A stretch of 21,891 nucleotides of DNA from a virus. The stretch lies in the IMG/VR virus record IMGVR_UViG_3300006919_014604, positions 1 to 21,891 of that record; one strand, given 5' to 3'. Every line of letters begins with the position of its first letter. Within the stretch, counting starts at the first letter, position 1. The notes below the pieces were generated by a model that was not told the DNA's origin, made no database searches, and saw only the letters and a list, made by a program, of their open reading frames with translations. This document shows positions 6,672 through 14,537 of this stretch, in pieces. A program made the position numbers and the translations under genes.

Positions 6672-7091
6672 ATGAGTTATGATGAAATTATAAACTGCCC
6701 AAAATCAGGGGGTGATTTATGTTATAAAACAGAAGTTACCAAAGATATAACTAATTATATGAGTTTATCTTGTGGGTTTTGGACTAATACCCTAATGAAG
6801 GAAGGTTCTGAATTTTATAAAGAACAATTAGCTGCCTTACCTGAATTATATAAAGACTTAGCTTGGACAGACCCAGAAACTGATTTAATATGGCTTCCTA
6901 ATACAATAAATATAAAAGAGAAGGGAATGGTATTTGCTAATGGTGCTGATAGTAGTGATTGGAAATGGGCTGGAGTTAAGTCTATTGAAGATAAAGAAAA
7001 GGGTTATATAACAGATATGAAAACCCTTAAACATTTTAATGAACGTGATTATATAGAAGCATTATCCTATATTGGAATATTACCAGAATAA
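6672..7091 (+). CDS. Unknown 139-aa cysteine-containing protein inside the glycan cassette
   Basis: I do not recognise a named family. The protein opens with NCPKSGGDLCYKTEV (C9, C17) and then has MSLSCGFWTN (C34). After that comes a Trp-rich region with TDPETDLIWLPNTIN and GADSSDWKWAGVKSI. Three cysteines are fewer than a classical zinc ribbon needs, although one more ligand could come from elsewhere. It lacks signal peptide and membrane segments. It begins one base after a glycosyltransferase and ends three bases before the next one, so it is fully embedded in the cassette. It might be an accessory factor or simply an older phage gene around which glycan genes accumulated. Confidence 0.7.
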   Translation: MSYDEIINCPKSGGDLCYKTEVTKDITNYMSLSCGFWTNTLMKEGSEFYKEQLAALPELYKDLAWTDPETDLIWLPNTINIKEKGMVFANGADSSDWKWAGVKSIEDKEKGYITDMKTLKHFNERDYIEALSYIGILPE

Positions 7092-7094
7092 AAA

Positions 7095-7721
7095 ATGAAA
7101 ATAAGTTACGCTGTTACTGTTTGCAATGAGTTTGTAGAAATACAAACATTAATTAATTTTCTTAGAGAAAATAAAAGACAACAAGATGAAATTGTTATAC
7201 TTTTTGACCAGAAAAATGGAACAGAAGAAATAGCAAATTGGTTAACCAAACTAAATAAATTTCCTAATATTCAATTTTGGAGGGGCTTTTTTGAGGGTCA
7301 TTTTGCTAATTGGAAAAATAAATTAACCGAATATTGTTCTGGGGATTATATTTTTCAAATAGATGCAGATGAAATCCCTAATCAATTATTAATGAATAAT
7401 TTACCTACTATATTAGAATCTAATCCTGATAATGAAGTTTATTTAGTACCTAGAGTAAATATAGTAGATGGATTAACTGAAAGACATATTTTTGAATGGG
7501 GGTGGAGAATAAATGAAAATGAATGGGTTAACTGGCCAGACTACCAGTGGAGAATATGGAAAAACAAACCAGAAATAAAATGGGTTAATAAAGTCCATGA
7601 AAGACTAGATGGTTTTAAAACTTATGCCCCTTTACCTGATATAGAGGATATGGCTCTATATCATCGCAAAACCATAGACAGACAAGAAAAACAAAATGAA
7701 TATTATTCAAAACTACAATGA
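7095..7721 (+). CDS. Family 2-like glycosyltransferase (GT-A fold)
   Basis: The 208-aa protein has the GT2 start KISYAVTVCNEFVEIQTLI (2-20), where a short nucleotide-binding strand is followed by an N-E acidic turn. The metal-binding DxD element appears as QIDADEIP (D90, D92, E93). Downstream come WPDYQWRIWKN and KVHERLDG, a Trp/Arg-rich acceptor region resembling WaaE/LgtF-type small glycosyltransferases, and a terminal YHRKTIDRQEKQNEYY helix. It would use a UDP- or GDP-sugar and Mg/Mn to extend an oligosaccharide in the cytosol. It overlaps the Fcl gene by 4 bases (ATGA), indicating coupled translation. The length is short but complete for this subtype. Confidence 0.85.
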   Translation: MKISYAVTVCNEFVEIQTLINFLRENKRQQDEIVILFDQKNGTEEIANWLTKLNKFPNIQFWRGFFEGHFANWKNKLTEYCSGDYIFQIDADEIPNQLLMNNLPTILESNPDNEVYLVPRVNIVDGLTERHIFEWGWRINENEWVNWPDYQWRIWKNKPEIKWVNKVHERLDGFKTYAPLPDIEDMALYHRKTIDRQEKQNEYYSKLQ

Positions 7722-8608
7722 GAATATTAATTACTGGGGGGAGTGGGTTAGTAGGTAGATATCTTCAAGATATATTACCTGGCCCTAATACTTTTTATAT
7801 GTCTACTAAAGATGGAGATTTAACTGATATTCAATTTGTCAGATGGATGATCTCGTCCTATACCCCGGATGTAGTAATTCATTTGGCTGCTAAAGTAGGA
7901 GGTATAAAAGATAATATATCTAATCCTGTTGGTTATTTTGAAGATAATATTTTAATGAATACTAATATCCTTAAAGTTAGTCATGAATATAAAGTAAAAA
8001 GATTTATAGGAGTTCTTAGCACTTGCATCTATCCAGATAAGTTAGAAAATTATCCTATGAAAGAGGAAGATATGTTTTTAGGTCCTCCTACACCCACAAA
8101 TTTTAGCTATGGGTATGCAAAACGTAGTTTAGCAGTTCAAATAGATGCTTATAACCAACAATACGGGACTAAATACAATTATTTAATCCCCTGTAATTTA
8201 TATGGTGAGTTTGATAATTTTGAAGATGAAAATAAAATGCATTTTATTACAGCCTTACTCCATAAAATTAGAAATGCTAAAGATAATAAGATTGGATTAT
8301 TAGGTACAGGCAAACCATTAAGACAATTTATGTACGCTAAAGATTTTGCTGAAATAATAAAATTGGTTATAGATAATGATATTACAGAAAGCTTCAATGT
8401 TGCCCCTGATTATAACTATTCTATCAAAGAAATGGCTGAAATAGCTATTAATTCAATTAATCCATTACTAAAAATTAATTTTTCTAATCCTGAATTAGAC
8501 GGGCAGTATAGAAAAGATGTAGATAATTCAAAAATGAGAAGTTTAATCCCTAATTTTAAATTTACTCCTTTAGAAGAAGGAATATTAAGAACATATTATA
8601 ATGAGTAA
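7718..8608 (+). CDS. fcl: GDP-L-fucose synthase (GDP-4-keto-6-deoxy-mannose epimerase/reductase)
   Basis: The 296-aa extended SDR has the NADP-binding motif TGGSGLVG (6-13). LAAKVGGIKDN (57-66) follows, then STCIYPD with S101 and C103, LGPPTPTNFSYGYAK with Y131-x3-K135, and IPCNLYGEFDNF. These match GDP-fucose synthase, in which S107, C109, Y136 and K140 of the E. coli enzyme carry out C3/C5 epimerisation and C4 reduction. The product is GDP-L-fucose. The following gene is Gmd, which supplies its substrate, and a GT11 fucosyltransferase lies two genes further on, so the pathway reads as a unit. The alternative is a GDP-colitose synthase (ColC), a close relative, given the 3-dehydrase nearby. 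It overlaps Gmd by 8 bases. At 296 aa it is slightly shorter than the cellular enzyme. Confidence 0.9.
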   Translation: MRILITGGSGLVGRYLQDILPGPNTFYMSTKDGDLTDIQFVRWMISSYTPDVVIHLAAKVGGIKDNISNPVGYFEDNILMNTNILKVSHEYKVKRFIGVLSTCIYPDKLENYPMKEEDMFLGPPTPTNFSYGYAKRSLAVQIDAYNQQYGTKYNYLIPCNLYGEFDNFEDENKMHFITALLHKIRNAKDNKIGLLGTGKPLRQFMYAKDFAEIIKLVIDNDITESFNVAPDYNYSIKEMAEIAINSINPLLKINFSNPELDGQYRKDVDNSKMRSLIPNFKFTPLEEGILRTYYNE

Positions 8609-9572
8609 AGTAGCTTTAATAACAGGTATTAATGGTCAAGACGGATCTTACCTGGCGGAATTCTTAGTGGGAAAAGGATATGAAGTATGGGGTACTGTTA
8701 AAAGAAACTCTGTAGCGGAAAACCAAACTGCTAGAATTGATGATAAAATCTTTAAACAAATAAAACTTGAATATGCGGATTTAAATGATCTATCCTCATT
8801 AATCAGAGTAATCCAATTATCAAACCCAGATGAAATTTATAATTTAGCAGCTCAATCTCATGTTAGAATTAGTTTTGACCAACCAATTTATACAGCTCAA
8901 ACAACCGGTATAGGAACATTAAACCTATTAGAAGCAATAAAACTTACTAACCCTAAAGTTAAAATGTATCAAGCTTCTTCATCTGAAATGTTTGGTAATT
9001 CAATTGATGAAGATGGATTTCAACGAGAAACTACTCCTATGAATCCTGTTTCTCCTTATGGGTGTGCTAAAGTATTTTCTTATAACATTTGTAGAAATTA
9101 TAGAAATTCTTATGGTATGTTTATATCAAATGGAATTTTATTTAATCATGAATCCCCTAGAAGAGGAACAAATTTTGTAACTAATAAAGTAGTTAAAACT
9201 GCAGTTCAAATAAAAAAAGGCTTAAAAAACGAATTAGCATTAGGTAACCTAGAAGCTACTCGTGATTGGGGTCATGCTGAAGATTTTGTTGAGGCAATGT
9301 GGTTAATTTTACAACAAGATACCCCAGATGATTTTGTATGTGCTACGGGTATATCACATTCGGTTAAACAATTATGTAGTTATGTTTTTACTAAATTAGG
9401 GATGGATTATAAAGATTATATAACAATAGATCCTAAATATTTTAGAGCTGAAGAATTAACTGATCTAAAGGGAGATTCTTCTAAACTTAGGTCAATTACT
9501 GGTTGGAAACCTAAACATGATTTTGTATCTTTAATAGATGATATGATATCATACTGGTATAATAAATTATAA
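8601..9572 (+). CDS. gmd: GDP-mannose 4,6-dehydratase
   Basis: The 323-aa protein is a near-textbook Gmd. It has the NADP motif TGINGQDGSYLAE (8-20), GTVKRNS (31-37), the NLAAQSHVRISFDQP segment (81-95), SSSEMFG (126-132) with the active Ser/Glu, and NPVSPYGCAK with Y153-x3-K157. GILFNHESPRRGTNFVTNK (about 178-196) is diagnostic of this family, and the RDWGHAEDFVEAMW motif follows. It converts GDP-mannose to GDP-4-keto-6-deoxy-D-mannose, the branch point to GDP-fucose, colitose, perosamine or rhamnose. GDP-mannose itself must come from the host, because no phosphomannomutase or GDP-mannose pyrophosphorylase lies in the window. It is coupled to Fcl by an 8-base overlap and followed 3 bases later by the RfbH-like gene. 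Confidence 0.96.
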   Translation: MSKVALITGINGQDGSYLAEFLVGKGYEVWGTVKRNSVAENQTARIDDKIFKQIKLEYADLNDLSSLIRVIQLSNPDEIYNLAAQSHVRISFDQPIYTAQTTGIGTLNLLEAIKLTNPKVKMYQASSSEMFGNSIDEDGFQRETTPMNPVSPYGCAKVFSYNICRNYRNSYGMFISNGILFNHESPRRGTNFVTNKVVKTAVQIKKGLKNELALGNLEATRDWGHAEDFVEAMWLILQQDTPDDFVCATGISHSVKQLCSYVFTKLGMDYKDYITIDPKYFRAEELTDLKGDSSKLRSITGWKPKHDFVSLIDDMISYWYNKL

Positions 9573-9575
9573 AAA

Positions 9576-10931
9576 ATGAGTAAATTAAATGATTTTAAAA
9601 AAGGGCTAATTTTAAAATTAGTTACCTCTTACATTAAAGGAAAAAGAAAAAACCAAAAGTGGATCCCTGGAATTGATTGGGTTCAATATTCTGGTCCATA
9701 CTTTGATTCACAAGAGTTTAAAAATGGGGTTGATACCTTATTAGATGAATGGTTTATTTTGGGGGCTAAAGGTAGAGAATTTGAGAGAAAATTTTCTAAA
9801 TTATTAGGCAAAACAGATGGTGTATTAGTTAACTCTGGAAGTTCGGCTAATTTACTTATGTCCACTGTATTAAGAACAAAAAGGGGAGGAAGGTTACCTA
9901 AAGGATCTAAATTTATCACTCCTGTGGTTTGTTTTCCTACTACTATTAATCCTTTAATCCAAAATGGGTTTGAACCTGTTTTTGTAGATGTGGAATTACC
10001 CAACCTAAATCTAAATCTAGATCAGGTAGAATCATTGTTGAAAAAAGATAAAAAGAAAACTATTAAAGGTATTACTTTTGCTCATGTATTAGGTAATCCA
10101 CCTGATATGGATAGATTAATGGGATTAGTTGAAAAATATGATTTAATTTTCTTAGAAGATACTTGTGACGCCCTAGGTAGTACTTGGGATGGAAAACCAT
10201 TAGGTTCTTTTGGTAAAATCTCTACTTGTTCATTCTTCCCAGCTCATCATATGACAATGGGTGAAGGTGGATTTGTAGCTGTAAATGAGCCTATGTTACG
10301 TATGGCTTTAGCTTCATTACGAGATTGGGGAAGAGCCTGTTACTGTAACTCAAATAAACCAGGAAACGTAATTAATGGTACGGCTTGTGGTAGTAGAATA
10401 GCCCCATGGTTTAGAAAACAAAAAGATATAGAATATGACCATAGATATGTTTTTGATGAAATTGGTTATAATTTAAAACCAACTGAAATGCAAGCCGCAA
10501 TGGGTCTAGCCCAATTACCCAAGTTAGAAGAAATGCATGCTAAACGTAAAGTTAATTTTAATAAACTATACGATACATTTAAAAAATATGAAAAGTATGT
10601 TTACCTACCGAAAATGCATGAAAAAGCAGATACTTCTTGGTTTGGTTACTTAGTTACTTTAAAAGATGATGTTCCATTTACTAAAACTGAAATGATTAAC
10701 TTTTTTGAAGAGGCTAAAATCCAAACAAGATCTTACTTTACAGGCAATGCATTATTTCATCCTGCATATGAGGAAATAGCTAAGGATTATAAAGATCCTA
10801 GAAATGAATTTCCAGTAGCTACTAAATCAACAAAAGATACATTTTTCTTAGGTGTTTATCCTGGACTTACAGATGAACAAGTAGAATACATGTGTAATAC
10901 TATTGATGGTTTTTTTTATGGGGTTGAATAA
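9576..10931 (+). CDS. rfbH: RfbH/E1-type sugar 3-dehydrase (PLP/PMP and iron-sulfur, DegT family)
   Basis: The 451-aa protein belongs to the DegT/DnrJ/EryC1/StrS family. At the position of the aminotransferase lysine it has histidine, in SFFPAHHMTMGEGG (219-232, H224). That is the hallmark of C-3 dehydrases (E1/RfbH, ColD) rather than aminotransferases. Cysteines C197, C255 and C257 reproduce the C-x57-C-x1-C spacing of the E1 [2Fe-2S] site, and a fourth, C271, follows after 13 residues rather than the usual 7. E1 removes the 3-hydroxyl from a CDP-4-keto-6-deoxyhexose with an E3 reductase partner; no E3 gene is visible here. Because Gmd lies directly upstream, a GDP-linked substrate is also possible. 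Motifs SGSSANLL (87-94) and LEDTCDALGS (193-202) support PLP binding. It overlaps the next gene by 14 bases. Confidence 0.88.
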   Translation: MSKLNDFKKGLILKLVTSYIKGKRKNQKWIPGIDWVQYSGPYFDSQEFKNGVDTLLDEWFILGAKGREFERKFSKLLGKTDGVLVNSGSSANLLMSTVLRTKRGGRLPKGSKFITPVVCFPTTINPLIQNGFEPVFVDVELPNLNLNLDQVESLLKKDKKKTIKGITFAHVLGNPPDMDRLMGLVEKYDLIFLEDTCDALGSTWDGKPLGSFGKISTCSFFPAHHMTMGEGGFVAVNEPMLRMALASLRDWGRACYCNSNKPGNVINGTACGSRIAPWFRKQKDIEYDHRYVFDEIGYNLKPTEMQAAMGLAQLPKLEEMHAKRKVNFNKLYDTFKKYEKYVYLPKMHEKADTSWFGYLVTLKDDVPFTKTEMINFFEEAKIQTRSYFTGNALFHPAYEEIAKDYKDPRNEFPVATKSTKDTFFLGVYPGLTDEQVEYMCNTIDGFFYGVE

Positions 10932-11772
10932 AACAAATTATATTACGTTTAAAACTATAGGGGAAGCAGGTAATCTTGCTTCCCAAATTCAACAATATGC
11001 GTCTTTATACGCTATTGCCAAAGAAAATAATTTAGAAATTATATTCCCTGAATCTAGCTTAAGTAGAGGATATGGATTTAAATTTGCTAAAGCCTTAGAA
11101 ATTCCTATTATTACCAAAAAAGATGAATTTTTTACTGATTTTATAGATGTAAGACCAAATGATAAGTTATTAGTAGATGAATCTTTATTTAATTTACCTA
11201 AAGGGAACAATTACAACCTTACCTTTAGATTTGATTTATTTCATTATTGGTATCCTAAGTATAAAAATGATATAGATAAATGGAACTGGAACCAAAACCA
11301 TTTAAATTCAGCTTCAAAAATTTATCAAAAAATAAAGATTGAAGGTAAAGAAATGGTTTCTTTACATGTAAGAAGAGGAGATTACTTATTGCCTCAACAT
11401 AATCATTATTGTCAATTGGATACACCATATTATGGTGAAGCTTTAAATTACTTTTTTAGTGAAATAGATAAATATCAATTTGTTATTTTTTCTAACGATA
11501 TAGAATGGTGTAGAGAAAATTTAATTGATGAAAATGAAATAGTTACTTTTATAGACCCCGGGATTGATTATGTTGATTTAGTATTAATGAGTTTATGTGA
11601 CCATAATATTATAGCAAATAGTTCTTATAGTTTATGGGCTGCTTTTAAAAATAAAAATAAACATAAAAAAGTATATTGTCCTACTAATTATTTAAAACCT
11701 TATAGTCCCTGGTCCCACATAAATGGTAATTACTATCCTAAAGAATGGTTTAATATTGATAATAAAGTTTAA
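10918..11772 (+). CDS. Alpha-1,2-fucosyltransferase-like (GT11)
   Basis: The 284-aa protein has the GT11 pattern. It shows a modified N-terminal GNLASQIQQYASLYAIA loop (18-34), SLHVRRGDY (148-156) for GDP binding, FVIFSNDIEWC, then DLVLMSLCDHNIIANSSYSLWAAF, the DXXMMxxCxHxIIANSSFSWW-type motif. These are shared by bacterial alpha-1,2-fucosyltransferases and plant and animal FUT1-like inverting enzymes. It should use GDP-L-fucose, made by Fcl and Gmd encoded just upstream, and add it to a galactose or similar acceptor on a growing glycan. I prefer the ATG at 10918 (14-base overlap with RfbH). An earlier ATG at 10903 would add only five residues. The usual first-loop GRLGNQ is altered to GEAGNL, so acceptor use may differ. 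Confidence 0.9.
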   Translation: MGLNKTNYITFKTIGEAGNLASQIQQYASLYAIAKENNLEIIFPESSLSRGYGFKFAKALEIPIITKKDEFFTDFIDVRPNDKLLVDESLFNLPKGNNYNLTFRFDLFHYWYPKYKNDIDKWNWNQNHLNSASKIYQKIKIEGKEMVSLHVRRGDYLLPQHNHYCQLDTPYYGEALNYFFSEIDKYQFVIFSNDIEWCRENLIDENEIVTFIDPGIDYVDLVLMSLCDHNIIANSSYSLWAAFKNKNKHKKVYCPTNYLKPYSPWSHINGNYYPKEWFNIDNKV

Positions 11773-11774
11773 AT

Positions 11775-12731
11775 ATGAATAAAAAAATAGTATATGTAAC
11801 TGGTTGTTTAGGATTTATAGGTAGTTATGTAACTAGAGCTTGCCTTAAAGCTGGATGGTACGTAAGAGGGGTAGATAAAATGACTTATGCTTCTAATCCT
11901 AATTTATTAGATGAATTTTTAGATTATTCTAATTTTACATTTGAAGAAAAAGATATCAATGATTTAGAATTTTTATATGAATGTGATTATATAATTAATA
12001 GTGCTGCCGAAACTCATGTAGGTAACTCTATTATTAAAAATGAAGAATTTTTACATTCTAATATAAACGGAGTTCATCATCTCCTTGAATTGATCAAAAA
12101 TTACAGAGCAGAAGGGAAATCGAAACCCACTTTACTCCATTTTTCAACCGATGAGGTATATGGAGACATAACAGAAGGAGAACATATTGAAACTGATACA
12201 TTAAAACCTTCTAACCCATACTCAGCAACCAAGGCAGCAGCTGATATGTTAGTTATGGCTTGGGGTAGAACTTATAATATTCCTTATATTATCATCAGAC
12301 CTACTAACAATTATGGTGTGGGCCAATATGTAGAAAAGCTAATCCCTAAATCAATTAAATATCTTAAATTAGGGAAAAAAATCCCACTTCATAATAATGG
12401 AACCCCTATTCGCAATTGGCTACATGCTGCCGATACAGCAGAAGCAGTAATGACTATTATTGAAAAAGGGACACAGAATGAAATTTATAATATTTGTGGA
12501 GGATTTGAACAATCTAATTTGGATACTGTAGTTAAGCTTATTAAATTATATTATGGTAAAAAAGTTAATGTAAAAGATTATCTGGATTTATCCTTTTCTA
12601 GACAAGGACAAGATGTTAGATATGCCCTAAATGATAACAAATTAAGAGACTTAGGATGGGAACCTAAATCGATATTTGATAAAGAACTACCCCACATTAT
12701 AACTTATTACATAAATAATTTTATATGGTAA
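11775..12731 (+). CDS. NAD-dependent nucleotide-sugar 4,6-dehydratase, RmlB-like
   Basis: The 318-aa extended SDR has TGCLGFIG (9-16), AAETHVGNSI (77-86), FSTDEVYGD with T125-D126-E127, and NPYSATKAAAD with Y149-x3-K153. It also has RPTNNYGVGQYVEKLIP and GTPIRNWLHAADTAEA. These match dTDP-glucose 4,6-dehydratase (RmlB) and its close relatives, where Thr-Asp-Glu plus Tyr and Lys form the catalytic site. The reaction is oxidation at C4, loss of water across C5-C6 and re-reduction, giving a 4-keto-6-deoxy sugar. The nucleotide (dTDP, CDP, UDP) cannot be read with certainty. No RmlA, RmlC or RmlD partner is present in the window, so the gene may supply the RfbH/ThDP branch instead of rhamnose. 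It starts 2 bases after the fucosyltransferase and overlaps the ThDP enzyme by 7 bases. Confidence 0.88.
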   Translation: MNKKIVYVTGCLGFIGSYVTRACLKAGWYVRGVDKMTYASNPNLLDEFLDYSNFTFEEKDINDLEFLYECDYIINSAAETHVGNSIIKNEEFLHSNINGVHHLLELIKNYRAEGKSKPTLLHFSTDEVYGDITEGEHIETDTLKPSNPYSATKAAADMLVMAWGRTYNIPYIIIRPTNNYGVGQYVEKLIPKSIKYLKLGKKIPLHNNGTPIRNWLHAADTAEAVMTIIEKGTQNEIYNICGGFEQSNLDTVVKLIKLYYGKKVNVKDYLDLSFSRQGQDVRYALNDNKLRDLGWEPKSIFDKELPHIITYYINNFIW

Positions 12732-14509
12732 ATAAAAAGAAAGTTTTAGAATGTCTTATAGATTATCTCGTTTACAACAAAATTGATACTTTTTTCTTAG
12801 TAACTGGTGGAGCAATTGCCCCAACAGTGGATTATATTGGAAGAAAAAAAGGAATAAAATATTATTGTTTCCAACATGAACAATCTGCAGCAATGGCCGC
12901 CGAAAGTTACTATCGAACATCCGGTAAAATGGGTGTAGTATTAAGTACTAGTGGTCCTGGGGCTCAAAATTTACTGAATGGGATTTGTGGGTGTTGGTAT
13001 GAGTCTATTCCTTGTTTATTCATAACAGGGCAAGTTAGTACTTATGAATCTTTAGATTCAATATTCACCCAACCTCGTCAAGTAGGATTCCAAGAAATGC
13101 CCGTTGCTGAATCCTTTAAACATTTTACTAAATTTTCATCTAAAGTTTCTAAAGCGGAGTTATTTGAGGATACTTTGAAAACTGCTATTAATAAATGTTT
13201 TGAAAATCGTCCTGGTCCTAGCTTAATTGATTTACCTTTAGATATTCAAAATTCAACTTTAGAATATTTTACATTTGATTCTTTTGAAGAAGTTAAAATA
13301 CAACCTAATTTAAACAATGAAATTAATATTATATTAAATAAATTAGAAAAAAGTAAAAGACCATTATTACTTTTAGGACAAGGGATTAAATTAGGAAAAG
13401 CTGGGGATGAGATTAAAAGTTTAGTAGAAAAATTACAAATTCCATTTGTAGTCTCTTGGGGTGGGTTTGATATTTTACCCCATGACCATCCTTTATTTAT
13501 AGGAGATATTGGAGTGTATGGTAGTAGAGGAGGTAATTTTGCAGTCCAAAATTGTGACTTACTTATTTCAATAGGATCTAGATTAGATACTAGACAAACT
13601 GGGGGTGATTTGTCTACATTTTCAAGAGATTCATATAAAATAATGGTTGATATAGATGCTAATGAGGTTTATAAAGATAGAGGATTAAAGATCGATTTAC
13701 CCATAGTAAGTGATTCTAAATGGTTTATTTTAAATTTATTAGATAGGGTTGAAGAAGTACAATTACATGATGATTGGTTTAAATATATTGACCAATATAA
13801 AAACTATAAAGAAATACGCCCATTAAAAAATAATATTTTAACTTCATATGAATTTTTAGAAGAATTAAACCAACACATCCCTAATAATGCTACCATAATC
13901 CCAGATGAGGGAGGAAATTTAGTTTGGTCAATGCAATCTATTAAAATTAAAGGTACACAAAAAATATATTCTAATTTTGGAAATTCATCCATGGGTTATG
14001 GTTTACCTTCCGCTATTGGAGCTGCTATTGCAAATAAAGGACCTGTAATTTGTATTGATGGTGATGGAGGATTTCAGATGAATTTGCAGGAATTACAAAC
14101 TGTGAAACATTATAATTTACCCATCAAAATATTCATTATGAATAATAATTGTTATGGCATTATAAAACAATTCCAAGATTCATACTTTGGTTCTAGGTAT
14201 ACTGCTACTGATAATAAAGATTATTCTGCCCCAGATTTTGTTAAAGTAGCTGAAGCATTTGGAATCAAAGCTGTACGGGCTACTAAAGAAAACTATAAGG
14301 AAGTAATTAATTTGGCTATGCAAGAAGAAGGTAGTATATTAGTAGATGTTATAATAGATAAGGAACAGAAGTTATTACCTAAATTAGAATTTGGTAATCC
14401 TTTAGAAGATATGTCCCCCTATTTAAAGGATGAAGAAATTGAAAATAATATGGTAATTGATATGATCCCTAGAAGAGATAATTCTCAGGGGTGGGTAACT
14501 TTAAAATAA
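12725..14509 (+). CDS. Thiamine-diphosphate-dependent enzyme, acetolactate-synthase-like (possible YerE-type sugar enzyme)
   Basis: At 594 aa it has the full three-domain ThDP layout. The N-terminal Pyr domain holds the catalytic glutamate in QHEQSAAMAAE (E52), followed by STSGPGAQNLLNG and LFITGQVSTYESLD. A central domain follows, then the PP domain with GDGGFQMNLQELQ and FIMNNNCYG (near residues 444-475), the GDG-NN magnesium/ThDP motif. Acetolactate synthases, pyruvate oxidases and YerE-type enzymes share this core. YerE transfers an acetyl unit from pyruvate onto CDP-3,6-dideoxy-4-keto-glucose to make branched yersiniose, downstream of an E1 dehydrase like the RfbH here. The C-terminal KLEFGNPLEDMSPYL tail is one I associate with ThDP proteins of surface-polysaccharide loci. 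Alternatively it could make acetolactate toward pantothenate, since PanB is the next gene. A 28-base AT-only gap follows. Confidence 0.8.
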   Translation: MVNKKKVLECLIDYLVYNKIDTFFLVTGGAIAPTVDYIGRKKGIKYYCFQHEQSAAMAAESYYRTSGKMGVVLSTSGPGAQNLLNGICGCWYESIPCLFITGQVSTYESLDSIFTQPRQVGFQEMPVAESFKHFTKFSSKVSKAELFEDTLKTAINKCFENRPGPSLIDLPLDIQNSTLEYFTFDSFEEVKIQPNLNNEINIILNKLEKSKRPLLLLGQGIKLGKAGDEIKSLVEKLQIPFVVSWGGFDILPHDHPLFIGDIGVYGSRGGNFAVQNCDLLISIGSRLDTRQTGGDLSTFSRDSYKIMVDIDANEVYKDRGLKIDLPIVSDSKWFILNLLDRVEEVQLHDDWFKYIDQYKNYKEIRPLKNNILTSYEFLEELNQHIPNNATIIPDEGGNLVWSMQSIKIKGTQKIYSNFGNSSMGYGLPSAIGAAIANKGPVICIDGDGGFQMNLQELQTVKHYNLPIKIFIMNNNCYGIIKQFQDSYFGSRYTATDNKDYSAPDFVKVAEAFGIKAVRATKENYKEVINLAMQEEGSILVDVIIDKEQKLLPKLEFGNPLEDMSPYLKDEEIENNMVIDMIPRRDNSQGWVTLK

Positions 14510-14537
14510 ATAAAAATTAATATAAAAATTAAAAATT

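Noticed and set aside
12725-14509. ThDP enzyme as plain acetolactate synthase for valine synthesis
   Set aside because: Not excluded, but its position beside RfbH and an RmlB-like gene, plus its C-terminal tail, favours a sugar-related role; it is kept as an alternative.
14510-14537. Gap before PanB as a late promoter (TATAAAAA at 14521)
   Set aside because: It differs from the T4 late box and lies only 9 bases from the ATG, too close for a normal leader. The gap is AT-only and carries nothing else distinctive.
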